Source: Malachius bipustulatus (taxonomy: Eukaryota > Arthropoda > Insecta > Coleoptera > Melyridae). From it: a stretch of DNA of 64,000 nucleotides. Under the pieces are notes generated by a model that worked only from the letters and a program-made list of their open reading frames with translations, was not told the origin of the DNA and ran no database searches. Within the stretch, counting starts at the first letter, position 1. Each line of letters starts with the position of its first letter. The stretch lies in NCBI GenBank assembly GCA_910589415.1, contig OU342631.1, positions 55,332,598 through 55,396,597 of the forward strand, written 5' to 3'. The position numbers and the translations under genes were made by a program. Positions 56,915-64,000 of the stretch are shown piece by piece.

Positions 56915-57128
56915 GGTGGCGGCAGGGCTTCTCTGGGTGCTGGAGTCGGGGTGGCGATCCTCCTCGCCGGGAAGCAGGGCTCCAGTCTCACGGCCAGCGT
57001 CTGCAGCTGGTCGAAGGTCTCAGGGGAGTGCACCGACACGAGTGCTGCCAACTCCGGTCGCAGCGTAGGTGTTATGCGGGCTACGTGGTCCTCTTCTGTG
57101 TCCCCGGCGTAAAGTCGCTCGCTCAGCA
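56779..57128 (-). CDS. Gypsy gag C-terminal part (partial, runs into gap)
   Basis: Minus-strand frame gives EDHVARITPTLRPELAALVS, ETFDQLQTLAVRLE and a nucleocapsid knuckle CRFCPGHHWHRDC, which is CX2CX3HX4C, one residue shorter than the classical CX2CX4HX4C. It ends QPQQQ and stop at 56779, overlapping the 5' end of pol in a different frame, which fits gag-pol expression by frameshifting. The N-terminal part is lost in the N run. Confidence 0.75.
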
Positions 57129-57328
57129 NNNNNNNNNNNNNNNNNNNNNNNNNNNNNNNNNNNNNNNNNNNNNNNNNNNNNNNNNNNNNNNNNNNNNNNN
57201 NNNNNNNNNNNNNNNNNNNNNNNNNNNNNNNNNNNNNNNNNNNNNNNNNNNNNNNNNNNNNNNNNNNNNNNNNNNNNNNNNNNNNNNNNNNNNNNNNNNN
57301 NNNNNNNNNNNNNNNNNNNNNNNNNNNN
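57129..57328. other. Assembly gap (200 N)
   Basis: Exactly 200 N, a conventional placeholder length, so the true distance between the gypsy and the PLE array is unknown. Confidence 0.98.
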
Positions 57329-57371
57329 ACACTCCCAGAGTCACCAATTGTGCAATGAGTTTATTCCTCTT

Positions 57372-59241
57372 TGTTATTACTAATTACATTCAAAATAATA
57401 ACTCAGAAAGTAGACATTGGGACCAAATCGAACATAAAACGAAGACCTTCTTAAAAGAAAATCCCAATTTAATTGTCACTAAGGCCGATAAAGGAAATGT
57501 CACAGTTATCATGAATCGGGAACAGTATAGTCACTTGAGCATGACACATATAAACGATCCCACTTATTATATACAACTTAACAGAGACCCTTCCCTCACT
57601 ATTCAAACTAAAGCGAATAAACTCATTGCACAATTGGTGACTCTGGGAGTGTTGACACCTGCACATAGTCATAAATACACAGTTTATAACGGTATTCCAG
57701 GGAAATTTTACGCGCTCCCTAAAATACACAAAAGTGAGTTGTCTGTTCGTCCTATTATTTCATCAATTGATTGTCCTGGAGGAGGTGTGTCCAGGTTTGT
57801 TGCTGACGTCCTTACTGATTCATATACTAAACATGAAAAATATTACGTTAATAATTCATTCGAGTTTGCCTCTTTAATTAACAATTTCCAACTTCCGGAA
57901 GGGTACCAAATAGTTAGCTTCGACGTCGTCTCATTATTCACTAATATTCATATAATTTTGATAAAAAGATCGATTGTTAGACATTGGCATGAAATCAGTC
58001 TGAGATGCGATGTAGACATAGAATTTTTTATGGAGCTTATTGATTTTATATTTGATAGTACGGTGTTCACTTTCGAAAATAATATCTACAAACAAATTAT
58101 GGGTACACCTATGGGATCCACTGTGTCTCCCATTTTTGCCACCTACGTGATGGATGATTTGTTGGACGATTGTTTAAAAAACCTTCCGTACCATATTCCT
58201 TTTATTAAAAAATATGTCGATGACATTATTTGCGCAATCCCAGAAGACCAAATTAACAACTTACTGGATACCATTAATAAACATAATGAGTATTTATCCT
58301 TCACGGTCGAAAGGGAAAACCAAAGAAGTGTCCCGTTCCTGGACACCAAACTTATCAGAACGGAGACCAACCTAATCATTTTAGATTGGTACAGAAAACC
58401 GACTAGCTCGGGTAGGTATCTCAACTACAACTCATACCATAAACAAAAAATAAAAATTAACATGGTTCTAGGGATGAAAAATAGAATAACAGCTATCAGC
58501 CATCCTACATTCCTGGCTAATAATTTAAATAAATTAAAAGAAATCCTTATAGACAACAACTACCCAATAAAACTTATAAACAAACTTTTGTTCAGCAATT
58601 CATCCACCACTAATACTCAAGGTCGAATAAATTCGGAGAGGGAACACAGTACTTCTGCCTCCATATCTAACATCCCTAATGCACAACCAGAACTCACACG
58701 CTTGCGGATTGGTTCTTTGCCATATGTAAAAAATATTACAGAACAACTAGTAAAAATAATAAAGGAAGAATTAAGCGATGTCATGATAGCTAACAGAACG
58801 GTGAGAACTATAGGGAGGTCAGTATACACCAGACTAAAGGATCCAACTCCCCCCTTAAAAAAGTCAAACGTGGTTTATAAGATCCCTTGCAGTAATTGCG
58901 ATGGTGTCTATATAGGACAGACGAGCAGACAATTACATTCACGTATTATCTCTCACAGAAGTGATTGCAGACATAACGTTGCTAGGTGCGCCCTTGCGAG
59001 ACATTGCGAAGAACAAGATCATGAACCAGACTATGGGCAGGTTGTCATACTTGACTCTGAGAGGTACTATAATAAACGAACCTTCTTGGAGATGGTAGAA
59101 ATCTATAATGAAAATTACTCTATTAATAAAAGATCTGATATTGAAAATTTAAGTGCAATTTACAGCAATATGCTTAGAATGGAGAGGGATGGTAAACTGA
59201 GAATTAGTGCAGCAACTTCAGCAAGTGATAGTTTCCCATAA
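57372..59241 (+). CDS. PLE RT/GIY-YIG protein, N-terminally truncated (copy A)
   Basis: Encodes the last ~620 residues of the copy B protein, starting VITNYIQNNNSESRHWDQIE, with all RT motifs, YVDD and the GIY-YIG domain. The N-terminal ~226 residues and any start codon are missing, so it is not expected to be expressed alone. Same sequence as copy B as far as compared. Confidence 0.85.
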
Positions 59242-59790
59242 TAATAAGTCCAACTTTTCTTCTCTATGGGAGGACCCCCTTTTGTCCATAATTGAAAAAA
59301 GAAATGGGGTTCTGACTCGAAAGTAAAAATAACACTGACTAAGTGAACAATTCATTTAGACCAAACAACCGGAGAAAAAGAATAATCATTGAACAGTTGC
59401 ACATAACCTCACAAATTCACAATTTTTACAAATCTTCTTATTTAAAAAAAAAAAAAACTTTGATAATTTTCTGATTTTTTAACTTGAGACAACCACATTG
59501 CTCTGCCATGGGGGCACCTGCCTTCTGTAGTATACTGGAATTTTATACCATCATGTAGTGGTTTTTTAAAATTTTGTTTTGTCCTGGTGTAATAGTCCAT
59601 TTTGACTCAAGTTTTAATGTAAATTTTATTAATTAATTGCATTCCTGTTGAAGACCACCATGAGGTCAACTATATTATTTAGATTCTATCTTTGGAGCTT
59701 AATCTCAATAGTTCGTAAGTAGATGTTATTGAATCATTGTCAGCTTTTGCTGTTTTTTTACTTGATGATTAATTTTCCATGTTATTGTAG

Positions 59791-59831
59791 TGCCTTGAGA
59801 ATGGAAACAATAAATTTCCGAAACGTCGGCA
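59791..59831 (+). ncRNA. Hammerhead-like fold in PLE copy A tail
   Basis: TGCC...GGCA (helix I), GGAAA-loop-TTTCC (helix II), GAAA and CGTC are in hammerhead order, but the CTGATGA box is replaced by TTGAGAA. Probably a degenerate or variant hammerhead. Confidence 0.4.
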
Positions 59832-59943
59832 ATTGAACGCAAGAGTATTCTTTGACTCCTTGACTACTATCCCCGTAATCAAGAAACACTGTTTTTTGAT
59901 CTAACGAAGTCGTTACTTCCCAAGGAAAATTGTTTTTACAGAA

Positions 59944-62490
59944 ATGGGGTTTTTCAATGAGGTGCTCGCAAACTATGGACCACGACCTGTAACTCTACTT
60001 AAGCATTGGTGCGGCATTAATAAGAAGTTGGCCTCCCTCAGGAATCGCAGAATCTTCCTACTGGAATGCCGAAGATCAGCATTAGTACCACAATTCATCG
60101 AAGGTGGTAGCAGAAGATATTTGCAGACGGTGGATGTCCCCGAGGGTAGAATAGCTCAGTGGCTTGCAGATTTTAAATTAAGGTTAGATCAGAAAACTTT
60201 GGACATACATATAAAGATCACTAATACAAACATCAGAACTTTTGAGGATAGGATAAAACAAATAAAAAATGAGTTAGTGCAGTTATCAATCCCAGAGCAA
60301 TTGTTATTAGAGTCCACGCGTAGATATAAAATTACTTACAATAGATTGTTTCATCAAATCAAACATTCCAATTTAGAAAAAATTAATAGGTTGAGACATA
60401 GGCAGAATAACGATATTAAGGTTAAAGATTCGTGGATAAAAAATCTAACTCAAACTGATATTCCAACTGAAATAAAAGAATTTTTGAGCCTGGGAAACAA
60501 ATTTAGCCTACCTCCTCGAAAGTCTGATGTACCCATAAAGGGACTGCTTGCTGATGTTGAGGGTTTGATTGTGGACGTTGATGATTTATATAAAGATGTG
60601 CTCAGAGCGAGAGTGACTAACGTTATTACTAATTACATTCAAAATAATAACTCAGAAAGTAGACATTGGGACCAAATCGAACATAAAACGAAGACCTTCT
60701 TAAAAGAAAATCCCAATTTAATTGTCACTAAGGCCGATAAAGGAAATGTCACAGTTATCATGAATCGGGAACAGTATAGTCACTTGAGCATGACACATAT
60801 AAACGATCCCACTTATTATATACAACTTAACAGAGACCCTTCCCTCACTATTCAAACTAAAGCGAATAAACTCATTGCACAATTGGTGACTCTGGGAGTG
60901 TTGACACCTGCACATAGTCATAAATACACAGTTTATAACGGTATTCCAGGGAAATTTTACGCGCTCCCTAAAATACACAAAAGTGAGTTGTCTGTTCGTC
61001 CTATTATTTCATCAATTGATTGTCCTGGAGGAGGTGTGTCCAGGTTTGTTGCTGACGTCCTTACTGATTCATATACTAAACATGAAAAATATTACGTTAA
61101 TAATTCATTCGAGTTTGCCTCTTTAATTAACAATTTCCAACTTCCGGAAGGGTACCAAATAGTTAGCTTCGACGTCGTCTCATTATTCACTAATATTCAT
61201 ATAATTTTGATAAAAAGATCGATTGTTAGACATTGGCATGAAATCAGTCTGAGATGCGATGTAGACATAGAATTTTTTATGGAGCTTATTGATTTTATAT
61301 TTGATAGTACGGTGTTCACTTTCGAAAATAATATCTACAAACAAATTATGGGTACACCTATGGGATCCACTGTGTCTCCCATTTTTGCCACCTACGTGAT
61401 GGATGATTTGTTGGACGATTGTTTAAAAAACCTTCCGTACCATATTCCTTTTATTAAAAAATATGTCGATGACATTATTTGCGCAATCCCAGAAGACCAA
61501 ATTAACAACTTACTGGATACCATTAATAAACATAATGAGTATTTATCCTTCACGGTCGAAAGGGAAAACCAAAGAAGTGTCCCGTTCCTGGACACCAAAC
61601 TTATCAGAACGGAGACCAACCTAATCATTTTAGATTGGTACAGAAAACCGACTAGCTCGGGTAGGTATCTCAACTACAACTCATACCATAAACAAAAAAT
61701 AAAAATTAACATGGTTCTAGGGATGAAAAATAGAATAACAGCTATCAGCCATCCTACATTCCTGGCTAATAATTTAAATAAATTAAAAGAAATCCTTATA
61801 GACAACAACTACCCAATAAAACTTATAAACAAACTTTTGTTCAGCAATTCATCCACCACTAATACTCAAGGTCGAATAAATTCGGAGAGGGAACACAGTA
61901 CTTCTGCCTCCATATCTAACATCCCTAATGCACAACCAGAACTCACACGCTTGCGGATTGGTTCTTTGCCATATGTAAAAAATATTACAGAACAACTAGT
62001 AAAAATAATAAAGGAAGAATTAAGCGATGTCATGATAGCTAACAGAACGGTGAGAACTATAGGGAGGTCAGTATACACCAGACTAAAGGATCCAACTCCC
62101 CCCTTAAAAAAGTCAAACGTGGTTTATAAGATCCCTTGCAGTAATTGCGATGGTGTCTATATAGGACAGACGAGCAGACAATTACATTCACGTATTATCT
62201 CTCACAGAAGTGATTGCAGACATAACGTTGCTAGGTGCGCCCTTGCGAGACATTGCGAAGAACAAGATCATGAACCAGACTATGGGCAGGTTGTCATACT
62301 TGACTCTGAGAGGTACTATAATAAACGAACCTTCTTGGAGATGGTAGAAATCTATAATGAAAATTACTCTATTAATAAAAGATCTGATATTGAAAATTTA
62401 AGTGCAATTTACAGCAATATGCTTAGAATGGAGAGGGATGGTAAACTGAGAATTAGTGCAGCAACTTCAGCAAGTGATAGTTTCCCATAA
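59944..62490 (+). CDS. Penelope-like reverse transcriptase with GIY-YIG endonuclease (intact)
   Basis: 848 residues, no defects seen. The N-terminal ~225 residues are PLE-specific, with SLRNRRIFLLECRRSALVP (about 31-49) and SLGNKFSLPP (about 181-190). The RT has TKADKGNVTVIMNREQ, FYALPKIHKSELSVRPIISS, VSFDVVSLFTN (catalytic Asp about 410), QIMGTPMGSTVSPIFATYV and KYVDDIICAI (catalytic Asp pair about 509-510), followed by the thumb block LDWYRKPTSSGRYLNYNSYH. The C-terminal GIY-YIG nuclease (about 723-815) has VVYKIPCSNCDGVYIGQTSR and a downstream FLEMVEIYNENYSINKR. The two activities allow target cutting and reverse transcription of element RNA. The ATG at 59944 is preceded by TTTTTACAG, a 3' splice-site-like sequence, so the mRNA may be spliced just before the start. 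Confidence 0.93.
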   Translation: MGFFNEVLANYGPRPVTLLKHWCGINKKLASLRNRRIFLLECRRSALVPQFIEGGSRRYLQTVDVPEGRIAQWLADFKLRLDQKTLDIHIKITNTNIRTFEDRIKQIKNELVQLSIPEQLLLESTRRYKITYNRLFHQIKHSNLEKINRLRHRQNNDIKVKDSWIKNLTQTDIPTEIKEFLSLGNKFSLPPRKSDVPIKGLLADVEGLIVDVDDLYKDVLRARVTNVITNYIQNNNSESRHWDQIEHKTKTFLKENPNLIVTKADKGNVTVIMNREQYSHLSMTHINDPTYYIQLNRDPSLTIQTKANKLIAQLVTLGVLTPAHSHKYTVYNGIPGKFYALPKIHKSELSVRPIISSIDCPGGGVSRFVADVLTDSYTKHEKYYVNNSFEFASLINNFQLPEGYQIVSFDVVSLFTNIHIILIKRSIVRHWHEISLRCDVDIEFFMELIDFIFDSTVFTFENNIYKQIMGTPMGSTVSPIFATYVMDDLLDDCLKNLPYHIPFIKKYVDDIICAIPEDQINNLLDTINKHNEYLSFTVERENQRSVPFLDTKLIRTETNLIILDWYRKPTSSGRYLNYNSYHKQKIKINMVLGMKNRITAISHPTFLANNLNKLKEILIDNNYPIKLINKLLFSNSSTTNTQGRINSEREHSTSASISNIPNAQPELTRLRIGSLPYVKNITEQLVKIIKEELSDVMIANRTVRTIGRSVYTRLKDPTPPLKKSNVVYKIPCSNCDGVYIGQTSRQLHSRIISHRSDCRHNVARCALARHCEEQDHEPDYGQVVILDSERYYNKRTFLEMVEIYNENYSINKRSDIENLSAIYSNMLRMERDGKLRISAATSASDSFP

Positions 62491-63033
62491 TAATAAGTCC
62501 AACTTTTCTTCTCTATGGGAGGACCCCCTTTTGTCCATAATTGAAAAAAGAAATGGGGTTCTGACTCGAAAGTAAAAATAACACTGACTAAGTGAACAAT
62601 TCATTTAGACCAAACAACCGGAGAAAAAGAATAATCATTGAACAGTTGCACATAACCTCACAAATTCACAATTTTTACAAATCTTCTTATTTAAAAAAAA
62701 CTTTGATAATTTTCTGATTTTTTAACTTGAGACAACCACATTGCTCTGCCATGGGGGCACCTGCCTTCTGTAGTATACTGGAATTTTATACCATCATGTA
62801 GTGGTTTTTTAAAATTTTGTTTTGTCCTGGTGTAATAGTCCATTTTGACTCAAGTTTTAATGTAAATTTTATTAATTAATTGCATTCCTGTTGAAGACCA
62901 CCATGAGGTCAACTATATTATTTAGATTCTATCTTTGGAGCTTAATCTCAATAGTTCGTAAGTAGATGTTATTGAATCATTGTCAGCTTTTGCTGTTTTT
63001 TTACTTGATGATTAATTTTCCATGTTATTGTAG

Positions 63034-63074
63034 TGCCTTGAGAATGGAAACAATAAATTTCCGAAACGTCGGCA
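63034..63074 (+). ncRNA. Hammerhead-like fold in PLE copy B tail
   Basis: Same sequence as 59791-59831: helices I and II, GAAA and CGTC present, core box TTGAGAA instead of CTGATGA. Confidence 0.4.
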
Positions 63075-63168
63075 ATTGAACGCAAGAGTATTCTTTGACT
63101 CCTTGACTACTATCCCCGTAATCAAGAAACACTGTTTTTTGATCTAACGAAGTCGTTACTTCCCAAGG

Positions 63169-63187
63169 ATATATATATATATATATA
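63169..63187. repeat. (AT)n at PLE junction
   Basis: Short AT microsatellite between copy B and the next PLE. Confidence 0.9.
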
Positions 63188-63277
63188 ACTTCTCATTGAC
63201 CTATAACCCATTACTAACAACAGTGTGTGTTCTAACGAAGGTCATTACTTCCCAAAGGGTGTGTATATTTTTTAGAA

Positions 63278-64000
63278 ATGGGGTCCTTCGAAGACATCAG
63301 ACGAAACTACGGACAAACAGCACTGCAGTTGTACAAGACATGGGCGAATATCGACATCAAGTTAGCGGCCCTACGTAACAGAAGGATCTTCCTACTAGAA
63401 TGCAGAAGACAGTCATTGGTGCCTGATTTTATAGTTGACAGCGAAAGAGCGATTTTCCGGGTTCTGGAGGTTCCTGACGGGTCCACATCTCAACAGATAA
63501 AACAACATAACTTAAGGTTAGAACACAACACCCTTAACCTCTGTATTAAAATAACTCACAGAAATCTAGTGTTTTTTGAACAACAACTAACAAAAACTAA
63601 GACTAAACTAAGAGAACTGGTGCCAGGAGAGCTGATGGAAGAATCGACCAGAAAATTCAAAATTAAATATAACAGACAGTTTCATTCAATTAAAGAGACT
63701 AACTTAAGTAAAATTAACAGACTAAGGACTGAACAAAAGCCAAAAATAAAAACTAAACAAAACTGGCTAAAAAACTTAACAACGGTCGATATTCCTGAAG
63801 AAGTCCAACACCTTTTAAGTCTAGGAAACAAATTTAGCTTACCACCAGAAAAGAAAGACATTACAGTGGGGGGGTTGTTGGCTGACGTTGAATATATTAT
63901 AGATCATATAGACATTAATAAAAAAGACATAATAAGAGCTAAAGTCACTAATGTAATAACCAACTTTTATAAAAATGAACAACAGACTAATTTTGACTTA
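63278..64000 (+). CDS. Third PLE protein, different subfamily (partial)
   Basis: Open for 241 codons to the window edge. It starts MGSFEDIRRNYGQTALQLYK and has LAALRNRRIFLLECRRQSLV, STRKFKIKYNRQFHSI, SLGNKFSLPPEK, GGLLADVEYII and AKVTNVITNF, collinear with the N-terminal region of copy B but clearly diverged. RT and nuclease lie beyond 64000. Its 5' flank has CATTACTTCCCAAAGG, similar to the copy A and B tails, and TTTTTTAGAAATGGGG just before the ATG, again a splice-acceptor-like sequence. Confidence 0.88.
   Translation, partial: MGSFEDIRRNYGQTALQLYKTWANIDIKLAALRNRRIFLLECRRQSLVPDFIVDSERAIFRVLEVPDGSTSQQIKQHNLRLEHNTLNLCIKITHRNLVFFEQQLTKTKTKLRELVPGELMEESTRKFKIKYNRQFHSIKETNLSKINRLRTEQKPKIKTKQNWLKNLTTVDIPEEVQHLLSLGNKFSLPPEKKDITVGGLLADVEYIIDHIDINKKDIIRAKVTNVITNFYKNEQQTNFDL

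Larger units (their letters stand above)
52857..57128 (-). mobile_element. GC-rich Ty3/gypsy element, 5' part lost in gap
   Basis: Minus-strand element with 3' LTR (52857-53283), polypurine tract (minus strand AAAAGGGGGGCGAC, about 53284-53297), pol (53546-56914) and gag C-terminus (to 57128), running into the assembly gap. It is inserted in Jockey ORF1 (junction 52856/52857). Base composition is strikingly richer in G+C than the surrounding DNA. Confidence 0.87.
57329..59925 (+). mobile_element. PLE copy A, 5'-truncated with inverted leading segment
   Basis: After 38 bp that are the reverse complement of an internal part of the element (57614-57651), copy A runs from about 57372 through the RT/GIY-YIG gene and 3' tail to CCCAAGG at 59925. 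It appears identical to copy B over the shared region apart from a longer poly-A run near 59444 (14 versus 8). Confidence 0.88.
59926..63168 (+). mobile_element. PLE copy B, apparently full-length
   Basis: 3243-bp unit joined head-to-tail to copy A at CCCAAGG and ending with the same CCCAAGG at 63168 before an AT microsatellite. It contains one intact gene and a 3' region with the hammerhead-like fold (63034-63074) and TCTAACGAAGTCGTTACTTC near the end. Tandem arrays are common for PLEs. Confidence 0.88.

Noticed and set aside
53519..57068. Many long plus-strand frames opposite the gypsy pol
   Set aside because: GC-rich antisense shadows of pol and gag; no domains of their own.
56767..59241. 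824-codon frame running through the N gap
   Set aside because: Artefact of translating N; it joins antisense gypsy sequence to PLE copy A.

Overview
The window reads as AT-rich, repeat-dense insect nuclear DNA, possibly a beetle. That placement is an inference from the element families (Tc1/mariner-type palindromes with TA-CAGGGTG ends, Penelope-like elements, Ty3/gypsy, R1- and Jockey-type LINEs). There are no bacterial-style operons. Nearly everything recognisable is mobile DNA, mostly broken and nested. A 200-N run (57129-57328) marks a scaffold gap.

One host gene is visible. Three exons (40026-40194, 49325-49698, 49753-49905) join in phase and resemble DRC5/TCTE1, a leucine-rich-repeat subunit of the ciliary/flagellar nexin-dynein regulatory complex. 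A 9.1 kb intron stuffed with transposons separates exons 1 and 2. The 3' exons are not in the window.

Layout. 0-2.6 kb: decayed gypsy pol plus a candidate LTR. 3-5.9 kb: tRNA-derived SINE and LINE remnants. 5.9-8.5 kb: two TA-flanked DNA elements, one nested in an older inverted repeat. 9-15 kb: low-information DNA and dispersed repeats. 15.2-15.8 kb: R1-like RT remnant. 16.9-17.8 kb (minus): fossil with an SGCDTTS motif and a Cys-rich tail. 20-23.3 kb: palindromic elements. 23.8-26.4 kb: DNA transposon with an intact 356-aa DD41D transposase and long inverted arms. 26.6-33.2 kb: gypsy pol end and 3' LTR split by a Penelope-like element (PLE) that has inverted arms, hammerhead motifs, a 12-bp target duplication and further insertions. 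33.4-38.1 kb: second transposase fossil and a gypsy leader plus gag. 38.8-45 kb: more palindromic elements. 45.8-48.6 kb: PLE fragment and LINE. 50.2-52.9 kb: LINE and Jockey ORF1 fragments. 52.9-57.1 kb (minus): GC-rich gypsy whose pol has one nonsense codon and one lost catalytic Asp. 57.3-64 kb: tandem PLE array in which copy B has an intact 848-aa RT/GIY-YIG protein.

The most striking structural signal is a set of five DNA elements (20.0, 22.7, 38.8, 40.6 and 43.2 kb) that share a palindromic core but carry different outer terminal inverted repeats, as if new ends had been added around a common core. All family calls were made by eye; no search was run.
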